DNA of 64,000 nt, from NCBI RefSeq assembly GCF_003987215.1, contig NZ_PIPW01000001.1, positions 62,001-126,000 of the forward strand, in the 5' to 3' direction. Origin of the DNA: Pseudidiomarina halophila. GTDB taxonomy: Bacteria; Pseudomonadota; Gammaproteobacteria; Enterobacterales; Alteromonadaceae. The notes under the pieces were generated by a model. The model was not told the DNA's origin and searched no databases. It worked only from the letters and a program-made list of their open reading frames with translations. Below, one piece after another: positions 33,783-43,700 of this stretch; the stretch's first letter is position 1, and each line of letters begins with the position of its first letter. The translations under genes were made by a program, and so were the position numbers.

Positions 33783-36515
33783 ATGAATATAATAAATACT
33801 GACTTGCAGGCTAGAGCTGTTTTACAGCTGGTGACGGCGACGGCACTGTTTTTTGCTGGCGCACTAATCTTCGGGTATCGCCTGCTCGAACCAACACAAC
33901 AATTACTGTACCACTCCATCAGCTCATCATTTCAGGTGATGATGATTGCTATTGGTGCCAGTGTTTTATTGCGTAGCTATAAGCGCGATAGGGTTAATTA
34001 TCGGCGTCTCTCTTCTTTGCTTGGCGGCATTGCCGTTTTGGCAGTTATTGACGGCAGCATGGGTAGCCTGTTTGATAGCTTCGACGCACAAATTCCGCCA
34101 TACGTGTATCTGATATTTCTGCCGCTCACGCTTAGCCTGATACCTATCTTCCCGCCAGCCGATCAACGCCGTGCGTGGCAGCAGGAAGTGATAAAAATTA
34201 GCGCGGGCTATGCGCTGCTTGTTGCCAGCTTGTCTTTTGGTGTTTTGTTACTGCACCTCATTCTGAAATCACCGATACTTGCCAAGCATCCAACCGGAAG
34301 CCTGGTGATTTGTGTTGCCGGCATACTTGCCGGGGTGGCGATCTACAGCGTCAGTTACCGCGGCCGGCGGCCGTTACCGAAATTGTCAGCTGCGTCGGCC
34401 AGATTTACTTCACTTGCGGTGTTTTTGGTGCTTGCTTTCGGCATTGGTATGTTCCATACGGAAATGTCAGATTTAAAAATCCAGGGCGATCGCACCATTA
34501 AACAACTGCGTGATAGTCGTATTGCTTTGGGTGAAACTCATATTAAGCTGTTTCAACGCTTGGGCGAGCGCTGGGAGCTTTATCCTTACGCTGCACACTC
34601 CCGCTTGATGGAAGTCGACATCAATGCCTATCTACAGCACATCGAAGCTTTGGAGGCTTTGTTACTGGTTTCGCCGGATAACGAAGTTGTTTTCGAGCGC
34701 TTAAAACCATCCCGCTCCAGCTACATGGACGAAGTCATGACTGACCCCGTGGTACGAGAAGCGCTTGAGAAAAATCCGCAGGTGCCAGAAATCGTTGTGC
34801 CAATGTTCGCGGTGGATGAGTTGAGCGCCAAGATTATTGTCCGGGTCGGTGTCGATTTTGTGGAATCGCCAGGTGAAATTGATACCGGTGTGTATTCCTT
34901 ACTAGCCATACTGGATGTCCGCGCGATGCTCAACTCGAGCCTGGTCAGCGCAGTAGAAACTGATATTGAAACCTACACCGAGGTTATGCCCGGTATCTGG
35001 ATGGATCGCTCTGGTTTCTGGGTCAGCGAGACGACCCGTAACTATCTTGAAGAAACAGCGATCCGGCTTGAACTGGGTACCATGGATATGTACTACAGCA
35101 GGGGTGTGCCTGTTATGGCCTACCTTTACCAGCTGGACAATCTGCAGGAGACCTCGAACCTGCAAATGCTGATTGTGGTTGGTGGCATAGGCCTGGTGTT
35201 ACTCGTGGTGCTCGCGGTTGAGCGTAACGTCACCCTGGAGGTGCAGGGCCGTCAGCTGTTTTATCAGGCCCATCATGACGCATTAACTGGCTTGATGAAC
35301 CGCAGCAGCATTGAAGCGTACATTGGCAGACATTTTCATGATAGTCAGGACGTGACCGTACTCTTTATTGATCTCGATGGTTTTACCCTGATCAACGATA
35401 GCCTTGGCTTACACGTGGGTGACGCGATTCTGGTGCAGTTGGCTGAGCGTCTGCAAGGCCAGCAACCGCGGCGCAGCGAGCTGGCGCGCTTTGCCAGTGA
35501 TGAATTTATTATGGTGCTGCAGGGCGCAGTCAACTTCCCGGAACGGGTGAGCACGCTGGCCGAGGATATCATGCTGACTGTTGCCCAGCCGTACCTCATT
35601 GATGAACACAAAATCTATCTGACAGCCAGTGTCGGTGTCGCGCACCAGACCGGTGATGTGCGTACGCCGCTGGAATTAATTCAGCGTGCAGATATGGCCA
35701 TGCATCAGGCAAAACGGCTGGGCTATAACCACGTGCAGGAATACGACAAGAGTATGGCGCAACGCTTGCTTTCGACGACAGCCATGCGCAGTAGTTTGCA
35801 GGAAGCAATTGAGCAGGATGAGCTTGAACTCCATTATCAGCCGATTGTGCGTTGTAATGATCAGCGGGCAATACAAGTGGAAGCGTTATTGCGCTGGCAG
35901 CAAGCTGATGGCAGCTATATCCCGCCAAGCGAGTTTATTCCGCTGGCAGAAATGACCGGACAAATTGTTCCCCTGAGTGAATGGGTGTTCCGCCGCGCCT
36001 GTCAGGATGCAGTGAAATTACAGCAGCGAGAAAGCAAATTTCGCATGTCGGTCAATGTCTCCGCGTTACACTTTAATCGCGCTAACTTTGTCGACTTCGT
36101 TTTGCATACGCTGGCGGAAACTGGTTGCCATGCGCAATGGTTGGAGCTGGAACTGACGGAATCGATTCTACTGGAAGGTACCCAGTACGCGATCGAACGG
36201 CTGCAGAGGTTGCGTCAGCATGGCCTGACGATTGCCCTTGATGATTTCGGTACCGGCTTCTCAAGCCTGAGTTACCTGAAACGTCTGCCGATAGATACGG
36301 TTAAAATTGACCGCAGCTTCATCGCTGGTATCCGGCACCACAAGAGTGACCGGGTGTTGATTGATAGCGTGATTAAAATTGCCCAGAGTCTGGATTTCGC
36401 GGTACTTGCTGAGGGCATCGAGACGCCCCAGCAAGCGGAGTTTGTTACGGATCTGGGTTGTAATTATATGCAGGGTTATTACTTCGGCCGCCCAGTGCCA
36501 CTGAAAAACCTGTAA
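33783..36515 (+). CDS. Membrane cyclic-di-GMP phosphodiesterase with degenerate GGDEF and intact EAL domain
   Basis: 910 residues. Six to seven membrane helices fill the first 225 residues, a periplasmic sensor region spans roughly 230-460, and another helix (LQMLIVVGGIGLVLLVVLAV) leads to the cytoplasm. The GGDEF domain (about 490-650) has HHDALTGLMNRSS and DLDGFTLINDSLG, but the active-site motif near 569 is ARFASDEF rather than GGDEF, so diguanylate cyclase activity is probably lost. The EAL domain keeps EALLRW (near 699), ELTESILL and DDFGTGFSSLSYLKRLP, which ligate metal and c-di-GMP. It should therefore degrade c-di-GMP in response to a periplasmic or membrane signal. Confidence 0.88.
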   Translation: MNIINTDLQARAVLQLVTATALFFAGALIFGYRLLEPTQQLLYHSISSSFQVMMIAIGASVLLRSYKRDRVNYRRLSSLLGGIAVLAVIDGSMGSLFDSFDAQIPPYVYLIFLPLTLSLIPIFPPADQRRAWQQEVIKISAGYALLVASLSFGVLLLHLILKSPILAKHPTGSLVICVAGILAGVAIYSVSYRGRRPLPKLSAASARFTSLAVFLVLAFGIGMFHTEMSDLKIQGDRTIKQLRDSRIALGETHIKLFQRLGERWELYPYAAHSRLMEVDINAYLQHIEALEALLLVSPDNEVVFERLKPSRSSYMDEVMTDPVVREALEKNPQVPEIVVPMFAVDELSAKIIVRVGVDFVESPGEIDTGVYSLLAILDVRAMLNSSLVSAVETDIETYTEVMPGIWMDRSGFWVSETTRNYLEETAIRLELGTMDMYYSRGVPVMAYLYQLDNLQETSNLQMLIVVGGIGLVLLVVLAVERNVTLEVQGRQLFYQAHHDALTGLMNRSSIEAYIGRHFHDSQDVTVLFIDLDGFTLINDSLGLHVGDAILVQLAERLQGQQPRRSELARFASDEFIMVLQGAVNFPERVSTLAEDIMLTVAQPYLIDEHKIYLTASVGVAHQTGDVRTPLELIQRADMAMHQAKRLGYNHVQEYDKSMAQRLLSTTAMRSSLQEAIEQDELELHYQPIVRCNDQRAIQVEALLRWQQADGSYIPPSEFIPLAEMTGQIVPLSEWVFRRACQDAVKLQQRESKFRMSVNVSALHFNRANFVDFVLHTLAETGCHAQWLELELTESILLEGTQYAIERLQRLRQHGLTIALDDFGTGFSSLSYLKRLPIDTVKIDRSFIAGIRHHKSDRVLIDSVIKIAQSLDFAVLAEGIETPQQAEFVTDLGCNYMQGYYFGRPVPLKNL

Positions 36516-36525
36516 GAGCAACTGC

Positions 36526-36578
36526 GTTAGTGGTTATCAGATATTAGTTATTGCAACCAATAACCAATAACCACTAAC
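36526..36578. repeat. Intergenic nested hairpin element (A+T rich)
   Basis: GTTAGTGGTTAT (36526-36537) pairs perfectly with ATAACCACTAAC (36567-36578); inside lies a second hairpin, GTTATTG/CAATAAC around CAAC. No T tract follows. Related TTATTGG/ATATTAG-type palindromes occur at 56795-56851 and, weakly, near 40000. Confidence 0.6.
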
Positions 36579-36604
36579 TAATATCCACCAGCGCTCTTGT
36601 TTTC

Positions 36605-37765
36605 TCAGAAGCTGTACATCGCCATAAACTGCAGGCGCGTCATATCGCCGTCGGCGCCAGCTTCAGTTTCGCGGGTCGCGCGTGACAATTCAGCACCAAA
36701 AGTGACATTTTGTACCGGTGAATACATAAAGTTAGCACCGATACGCTGAGTGTATTCAGTCACGGCGCTGCCGGTTAAGGTGACATCGTTGTCGGCCCAG
36801 CCCCGGCTGTACACCAGGTTGGTGCGCGTGGTGTCGTTCCAGACATGGCGGTAAGCCAGCGTCACGCCCGATGAATCGATAGCTTCCAGGTCGCCATTGG
36901 CGTCAATCACGGCGCCGTTGAACAGGTTAAGTCCTAAGTAACGACCAAAACCAGAACCGGTCTGGAACGAGGCGCGAATATCATTCTTGCCAAGTTGCCA
37001 TTTCGCTCCCACAGAAACGCCGTAACCGGTTGCGGTTTCGTCATTGCCATCGCCTTCCACGTCATGTCTGAGCTGGCGCACCAAGCCGGCAATACTGTAG
37101 CTGAACGCACCGGATTTGCCGACATACTTCGCGGTCAGGTCGGGCATTAAGCCATCGCTTGAGGTAATACGGCCACCGCCACCAAACGGCGTGACCGTAG
37201 TTTCCGGGTTCTCGGCCGAGACGCTGAAGCCGCCCTGGGTGTAACGCACTTGTGGCTGGCGCATGAAGATGATGCCATCGGTCGCACCGATAAAATCAAC
37301 GGACTCGGGCAAAATGGCTAAATTCTGGAAGTTTGACCAGGCTTGTCCCACCAACCAGTTACTGTAGGTGAAATACGCCTGGCGTAAGCGTGGCGCATAA
37401 GAATTGGTGATACGTTCATCACCCACTGGCACTGTCATAAAGTCGAGTTCCAGCCGGGCTTTGACGGTTTCGCCGTTGTCGAGATCCTGGCTGATGTCAA
37501 AATAGAAACGCGATTGCCGGGCGTGTACATCAGTCACAATGTCGTCACCGTTACCGGCAACGGGAGTAGTACTTGGGATATAGAACTGGCGGCCGATGAA
37601 ACCACTATCCGGGGCGGTGCCATCTTGATAATCTGACATGAATGCATCAAGTTTAATGTAACCGCTGAAATCCCACTCGGGTTCAGCAGCGTGGGCTGGT
37701 ACCATGGCGAGACCGCCCACTACGGCACTGGCAATCAGCGATTTGGTTAGAGTTTTGTGCAGCAT
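36605..37765 (-). CDS. Outer-membrane porin, DcaP-like
   Basis: 386 residues from ATG 37765, chosen because AAGGAGC precedes it and a signal peptide starts there (SLIASAVVGGLAMVPAHA, cleavage after AHA); the longer frame to 37831 has no ribosome-binding site. The mature protein starts AEPEWDFSGYIKLDAFMSDY and shows the alternating pattern of beta-strands (FYFDISQDLDNGETVKARLE, LVGQAWSNFQNL), ending LQFMAMYSF with a terminal Phe for BAM recognition. DcaP-type porins admit small organic acids and dicarboxylates. It is divergent from acs across a shared regulatory region. Confidence 0.8.
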   Translation of the reverse strand: MLHKTLTKSLIASAVVGGLAMVPAHAAEPEWDFSGYIKLDAFMSDYQDGTAPDSGFIGRQFYIPSTTPVAGNGDDIVTDVHARQSRFYFDISQDLDNGETVKARLELDFMTVPVGDERITNSYAPRLRQAYFTYSNWLVGQAWSNFQNLAILPESVDFIGATDGIIFMRQPQVRYTQGGFSVSAENPETTVTPFGGGGRITSSDGLMPDLTAKYVGKSGAFSYSIAGLVRQLRHDVEGDGNDETATGYGVSVGAKWQLGKNDIRASFQTGSGFGRYLGLNLFNGAVIDANGDLEAIDSSGVTLAYRHVWNDTTRTNLVYSRGWADNDVTLTGSAVTEYTQRIGANFMYSPVQNVTFGAELSRATRETEAGADGDMTRLQFMAMYSF

Positions 37766-37833
37766 TGCGGTGCTCCTTAAATGATTAGCTATTGCGTGAA
37801 AAAGCATCGAATGGTTGAGGGAAATAATCAATC

Positions 37834-37847
37834 TAGACTATGGTCTA
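37834..37847. promoter_or_regulatory. Candidate regulator site between porin and acs
   Basis: Inverted repeat TAGAC-TATG-GTCTA in the shared upstream region. Similar GAC-N4-GTC palindromes lie upstream of the crbS-like gene (49065-49076) and of the symporter pair (54630-54641). LuxR/NarL-type regulators bind such repeats, so this could be the CrbR-type operator; unproven. Confidence 0.4.
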
Positions 37848-37914
37848 ATGGTCGCCCGCGCCCGAATAACTGAAGGTATGCAAAAGACAAAATACAAAAG
37901 CGTTATTCGTTTCT

Positions 37915-38037
37915 CGTACGCTTCGCTGTTCGAACGCTCGCTTTGCTCGCTATTCGTGAATTAATATCAGTTAACGAGAAGCACGAAGTGCGTACGAACA
38001 GCGAAGCGCACGAACAACGAACAGCGAAGCGCACGAA
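37915..38037. repeat. Inverted and tandem repeat cluster upstream of acs
   Basis: ACGAACAGCGAAGCGCACGAA occurs twice (37994 and 38017, 2-base gap), and an inverted copy (CGCTTCGCTGTTCG) lies at 37919-37932. The arms can fold into alternative long hairpins in the leader just ahead of the acs ribosome-binding site. Confidence 0.65.
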
Positions 38038-38052
38038 TTTTCAGGAGGATTT

Positions 38053-39999
38053 ATGCAGCAGAACGTATACAAGGTGCCGGCGGAAGCGAAGAGCCGCGCC
38101 CACATTGATAATGAGCGTTACCTTGAGATGTACCAACAAAGTGTTGATGATCCTGAGGGGTTCTGGCGCGAGCAGGGGCAGCGTATCAGTTGGTTTAGCC
38201 CTTATGACAAAGTGAAAAATACCAGTTTTGCGCCGGGCGATGTCAGCATCAAGTGGTTTGAGGATGGCACGCTGAATGCCTGCTACAACTGTGTTGATCG
38301 GCATTTAGCTGAGCGTGGCGACAAAACCGCAATCATCTGGGAAGGGGATGACCCTTCGGTCAGTGAAGAAATCAGTTACCAACAGCTGTACACGGAAGTT
38401 TCGCGCTTCGCTAATGGTCTGAAAAAACTGGGCGTAGAGAAAGGCGATCGGGTGGCGATTTACATGCCAATGGTGCCGGAAGCCGCCTATGCGATGTTGG
38501 CCTGTGCCCGTATTGGTGCTGTGCATACTGTGATTTTTGGTGGCTTTTCGCCGAATGCCATTGCTGATCGCGTCAATGACTGCGGCGTGAAAGTAGTGAT
38601 CACAGCGGATGAAGGCCGTCGCGGTGGTAAAACCACAGCATTGAAAGCTAACGTCGACGAAGCCCTGAAAGACAACCGTTGTCCGACCGTTGAACACGTA
38701 GTGGTGGCGAAAGTTACCCATGGCGATGTAGGTTTTGATGACCAGCTTGATGTCTGGTGGGATCAATTGGTGAAAGATGTGCCCACGGAGTGTCAGCCGG
38801 AGGTTATGAACGCGGAAGATCCACTGTTTATTCTTTACACCTCAGGGTCGACGGGCAAACCGAAGGGCGTCCTGCACACCACCGGCGGTTACATGGTTTG
38901 GGCGTCGATGACGCACGAATATGTATTTGATTACCATGAAGATGATGTCTACTGGTGCGCTGCCGATGTAGGTTGGATCACCGGTCACACCTATATTGTT
39001 TATGGCCCGCTGGCCAATGGCGCGACCACTTTGGTGTTTGAAGGTTTGCCAACCTATCCGGGCATTGGCCGGATTGGTGAAGTGATCGATAAGCATGGAG
39101 TGAATATTCTTTATACCGCACCTACCGCGATCCGGGCGTTGATGGCAAAAGGTACTGCCGCGGCGGAGACCAGCGACCGTTCGTCGCTGCGCACCCTGGG
39201 GTCAGTTGGCGAGCCGATTAATCCCGAAGCCTGGGAGTGGTACCACAAGGTGATGGGTGATGGTCGTTGCCCGATTGTCGATACCTGGTGGCAGACCGAA
39301 ACGGGCGGCATCATGATCACGCCATTGCCGGGGGCGACTGAGCTTAAACCCGGCTCGGCGACACGGCCTTTCTTTGGGGTGCAACCGGGGTTAGTTAATG
39401 CCGACGGCGAGCAACTTGAAGGCGCTGTGAACGGTAATCTGGTGATTAAAGATTCCTGGCCGGGACAGTCGCGGACGCTGTGGGGTGACCATGAGCGCTT
39501 CGAGCAAACTTATTTTTCTGCTTATAAAAATCTGTACTTTACTGGTGACGGGGCCCGTCGTGACGAAGACGGTTATTACTGGATCACCGGGCGTGTCGAT
39601 GATGTGCTGAATGTTTCTGGCCACCGTTTAGGTACAGCTGAAATTGAGAGCGTGCTGGTGGAGCATCCGGCGATTTCTGAAGCCGCAGTTGTGGGCTATC
39701 CACACGACCTGAAAGGCCAGGGGATTTATGTCTATCTGATTGCCATGTCGGGTACTGAGGTGAGCGATGAGCTGACGAAAGAAGTGCGGGATTGGGTGCG
39801 CAAAGAACTTAGCCCGATTGCCACGCCAGATTTCATCCATTGGGCACCGGATCTGCCGAAAACGCGGTCGGGGAAAATCATGCGTCGCATTTTGCGTAAG
39901 ATTGCTGCCAACGAGTTCGAAAATCTCGGCGACACCTCTACGCTGGCTGATCCAAGTGTGGTAGATTCGCTGATAGATAATCGCCTTAATCGCGAATAA
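38053..39999 (+). CDS. acs: Acetyl-CoA synthetase (AMP-forming)
   Basis: 648 residues, the usual Acs length. AGGAGG precedes ATG 38053. The AMP-binding motif [20 protein letters not shown] lies near residue 260, [19 protein letters not shown] near 415, and the C-terminal domain has [20 protein letters not shown] and [16 protein letters not shown], where the Lys in SGKIMRR is the acetylation-controlled catalytic residue. It activates acetate to acetyl-CoA through acetyl-AMP, the high-affinity route for growth on acetate. The neighbouring CrbR-like and CrbS-like regulators are known activators of acs in vibrios and pseudomonads, and fit with the symporter genes further right. Confidence 0.96.
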   Translation: MQQNVYKVPAEAKSRAHIDNERYLEMYQQSVDDPEGFWREQGQRISWFSPYDKVKNTSFAPGDVSIKWFEDGTLNACYNCVDRHLAERGDKTAIIWEGDDPSVSEEISYQQLYTEVSRFANGLKKLGVEKGDRVAIYMPMVPEAAYAMLACARIGAVHTVIFGGFSPNAIADRVNDCGVKVVITADEGRRGGKTTALKANVDEALKDNRCPTVEHVVVAKVTHGDVGFDDQLDVWWDQLVKDVPTECQPEVMNAEDPLFILYTSGSTGKPKGVLHTTGGYMVWASMTHEYVFDYHEDDVYWCAADVGWITGHTYIVYGPLANGATTLVFEGLPTYPGIGRIGEVIDKHGVNILYTAPTAIRALMAKGTAAAETSDRSSLRTLGSVGEPINPEAWEWYHKVMGDGRCPIVDTWWQTETGGIMITPLPGATELKPGSATRPFFGVQPGLVNADGEQLEGAVNGNLVIKDSWPGQSRTLWGDHERFEQTYFSAYKNLYFTGDGARRDEDGYYWITGRVDDVLNVSGHRLGTAEIESVLVEHPAISEAAVVGYPHDLKGQGIYVYLIAMSGTEVSDELTKEVRDWVRKELSPIATPDFIHWAPDLPKTRSGKIMRRILRKIAANEFENLGDTSTLADPSVVDSLIDNRLNRE

Positions 40000-40047
40000 C
40001 CGATAACCGGTAACCAATATCAAATAACGAGTTGGTAGTTGAGCCCG

Positions 40048-40695
40048 ATGGCTAAATTCTTAATTGCTGATGATCACCCATTGTTTCGCGAGGCACTGCA
40101 AGGTGCGCTCGCGAATCATTATCCGGAACTTGAATTACGGGAAGCCGGTGATCTCGAGGCGACCTTAGCTGCGCTCAACGAAGATGATGATGTTGACTTG
40201 CTGCTGCTTGATTTGCACATGCCGGGCAGCGGCGATCTGTACGGGTTAATTCGCATTCGTGAGGATTTCCCGTTATTGCCCGTCGCGGTGATCTCGGGCT
40301 CTGAAGATGCCAACGTAGTGGCCAAGTGTATTGGCTTTGGTGCGCTTGGTTTTATTCCTAAATCGCTGTCATCGGCGCATATTGCTGAAGCCATCGATGC
40401 TATTCTGCAAGGCGATACCTGGGTGCCGGAGGGCTTGCGCGGACGTCTTGATCGCGTCAGTGATGAAGATCAGCAACTGGCTCGCAAAGTGGCCGACCTC
40501 ACCCCGCAACAATATCGTGTACTGTATCTGCTACACGAAGGTCTGTTGAACAAACAAATTGCCTACCAATTAAATATTACCGAAGCTACTGTAAAAGCTC
40601 ATATCACAGCTATTTTCCGCAAACTCGGTGTGTACAGCCGCACCCAGGCAGTATTGCTAGCCGAGCGACTGCAGCTGGAAGCGCCCGTCAGTTAA
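40048..40695 (+). CDS. crbR: LuxR-family response regulator, CrbR-like
   Basis: 215 residues from ATG 40048 (a TTG at 40039 is a weaker alternative). The receiver domain has FLIADDHPLFREALQ, phosphoacceptor Asp in LLLLDLHMPGSGD and Lys in GFIPKSLSSAH; the C-terminal HTH is LTPQQYRVLYLLHEGLLNKQ followed by ATVKAHITAIFRKLGV. CrbR-type regulators, phosphorylated by the hybrid kinase CrbS, activate acs. Location directly after acs and near a CrbS-like gene supports this. The gene pair is split by a protease and a lipoprotein gene. Confidence 0.85.
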   Translation: MAKFLIADDHPLFREALQGALANHYPELELREAGDLEATLAALNEDDDVDLLLLDLHMPGSGDLYGLIRIREDFPLLPVAVISGSEDANVVAKCIGFGALGFIPKSLSSAHIAEAIDAILQGDTWVPEGLRGRLDRVSDEDQQLARKVADLTPQQYRVLYLLHEGLLNKQIAYQLNITEATVKAHITAIFRKLGVYSRTQAVLLAERLQLEAPVS

Positions 40696-40799
40696 ATTCT
40701 GTTAAGTTTTGTAACATTCTTTACACACTTTCTGTACCTGATCCTTTCATGGCGTGGTATTGTTGATCGATAAAAACGATAGAACAGGAAGGTAGGAAG

Positions 40800-43700
40800 A
40801 TGAAAGATGTAACTCGGGTTATGCGACCAGCAGTGGTCGCGCTTGCTGTGTTGTCTTCGTTGACGGCAACGGCTGCTGTGGCGCAACAACTGCGCACACA
40901 GACCATGCAGTCGCCAGAATTGATTCAGCAACATACAGTTGAAAAAAAATCCTCACTGGCGCAGCGGATGGTCAAGAAATATGATGTGACCCGCTTCATT
41001 GTTGAGCTGGATGAGCCGGCTGCAGCAGTCTACAAGGGCGGCATTGCTGGCTTTGAACCGACCTCAGCGCTGGCCACCAAAAACGAACGCTTGCAGCTCG
41101 GTTCACAGCCGGTTAAAACTTATCAGCAACATTTGCTGAGTAAGCAAAATGAAGTTTTACGCGGCCTTAAAGCGCGTGTTGGTCAATTGGACGCCAAGCA
41201 CCATCTGACCCTGACCTTCAACGGTATGGTCGTTGAAATGCCCGGTAAAGTAGCGGATCAACAGGCGTTGATCGCACAGCTGCAACAAGTACCCGGTGTG
41301 AAGCGTGTCTACGAAGACAAGAAATACTATGCCACCACCCCGAGTTCGATGGACTTAATCAGCGCACCTGGTGTGTGGAGTGAACTTGGCGGCCAGGCAC
41401 AAGCTGGACGGGACATCAAAATCGCTATTATCGATGGTGGTATTGACCCGGATCATCCGTTGTTTGAAGACAATGGTCATCCAAGTGTCCCGCGCCCAAC
41501 CAAAGCTGATTATTGCACCACAGAGCCTACCTTCTGTAATGACAAGATTATTGTTGCACGCTGGTACGAGCCAACGGGTGAGGTGCACCCAGATGAAACC
41601 GAAACGCCCGCGGATCACAACGGCCACGGTACCCACGTTGCGGGCACAGCTGCGGGTAACCCCGGCTCGTTCACCAGCAATGGGGTAACTTTAAATGTGA
41701 CTGGTGCCGCACCAGGCGCGCACATCATGGTTTACAAAGCTCTATTTAGCGATGCTGATGGTCGTGGTAGCGGCAGCAGCTCACAGCTGATTCCAGCACT
41801 TGAAGACGCGGTCGCTGATGGTGCAGATATCATCAATAACTCCTGGGGCAGTGGTCCGGGTGGTGACCCGGCAGATAGCCCTTACCGCTCCGCCTTTGCC
41901 GCGGCGCGTGAAGCTGGCGTGTTAACGGTGACTGCAGCAGGTAATGATGGTCCTGGCGACCGTACGATCGGTTGTCCGGGGTGTATCGAAGACGGCTTGA
42001 CCGTCGCCAGTAGTCAGCATGGTCGCGATATCAGTCCAAGTGTTGCCGCCGCGGGTCTGCCCGACGTTAACGCGGTGATTGGTAGTGGTAATTTTACTAT
42101 TTCACAAGACATCAGCGCGTCACTGGCACTGGCCAGTAATGTTGGTGACAATCTTGCCTGTTCGGCGTTCCCGGCCGGTAGCTTTGATAATCAAATCGTG
42201 TTGGTTCAACGTGGCACCTGTACCTTCGAGCAAAAAGCGAGCAACGTTCAAAACGCTGGCGCTGATGCGATGATCGTGTACAACAACGAAGCCGGTATTC
42301 TGACCATGAACATGAATGCGGCAACCTTGCCATCAGTGATGATTACTCAGCAAGCAGGCGATGCGATTCGCGCAGAATGGAGCAGTTCAGCGACAGCGAC
42401 TATTAAAGCTCCGGAATTACGAATTATTGCAGAACTGGAAGACAGCATGTCTTCATTTAGCTCACGCGGTCCGAACGGTGACTCAAGCTTCCTGAAACCA
42501 GATATCACGGCGCCAGGTAGCAATATCCTTGCACCGGTACCTGGTGGAAGCGTGGGCAGTTTGTCGGGAACTTCGATGGCTTCCCCTCATGTCGCAGGTG
42601 CAGCAGCGCTGTTATTAGATCAACGTGCAGGGTTGACACCTGATCAGCTTAAGTCATTGCTGATGACCTCTACCGATAGTGGTTTGCGCGATGATGACAC
42701 CATTTCGGCAACAACGCCATTTGATCGCGGTGCAGGACGTTTGAACGTCAGTGCAGCAGCAGATAGCTTCGTCGTCGTCGATAAAGCATCGCTGGCAAAT
42801 AACGCCTGCTCGTTGAGTTGCTCATTCACCCGTACCTTTACCAATACCGGTGATGCGGAAGTCAGTTTCTCCGTTGAGTTCAATCCTGAAAACCCTGAGC
42901 TGTCGGCGGTCATCGATGAACCCATCTTTAATCTGGCTGCAGGTGAGAGCAAAGACATTAGCTTTGAGCTTGATTCCCGTTGGTTGAATGATGGTTGGGC
43001 GTTTGCTGAAGTGTTAGTCAGCAGCAGTGCCAGCAGTCATCCAACGCTGCGCTTGCCGGTTGCAATTTATGCTTCATCCTCCGATAACGAAGCCATTGTT
43101 ACGGTAGCGCATACTGCCGGAACCGTTGAAGTCGGTACACCTTTCACCATCAATGCGAAAGGCGCGCTTGGCAGTAGCAGTGATCCGGTCACTATTGATG
43201 TGCAGTTGCCAGAAGGCGCAACGGTGGTCGATGGTTCGTTAAGCTTTACTGAGACCCGTTCTACTGCAAGCACTAAAGGTCTTGCGGCCGATGGACGCAG
43301 TATCAGCTGGACCGGGTCACAGACAGATGAAGAGAATATCAAGTCGATTACCGTCGCGAACAGCGAGTTTTTCGCGGGCAAGACGATTCAGGAAGTGACC
43401 GGCTCTGCACCGTCGAATTCAATTTGTGCTGACGGTTGTGATGACAACATCTTTACCTTCTCAATTGCGGATTTAGGCGGTGTGTATCTTGACAATGTGC
43501 TGTATGAATCACTGACAATTTCGACCAACGGTATTATTGCTGCCGGTGAACAAACCGCTGCAATGAGCGGTACTGCGACGAACCAGCAAATTCCAGACAG
43601 CTCACGGACAGCAGGTTTCTGGGCACCGTTCTGGACCGATCTGGAGATGGGTACAAGTGTTGGTGGGGGTCAGATTAACTACGCTGTATTAGGTGACGGG

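Noticed and set aside
35596-35928. Long open frames on the opposite strand of the GGDEF/EAL gene and of other large genes
   Set aside because: They mirror the codon structure of the real genes and lack ribosome-binding sites or recognisable products.
37994-38037. Tandem 21-base repeats as a mini CRISPR array
   Set aside because: Only two copies with a 2-base gap, no spacers and no cas genes.
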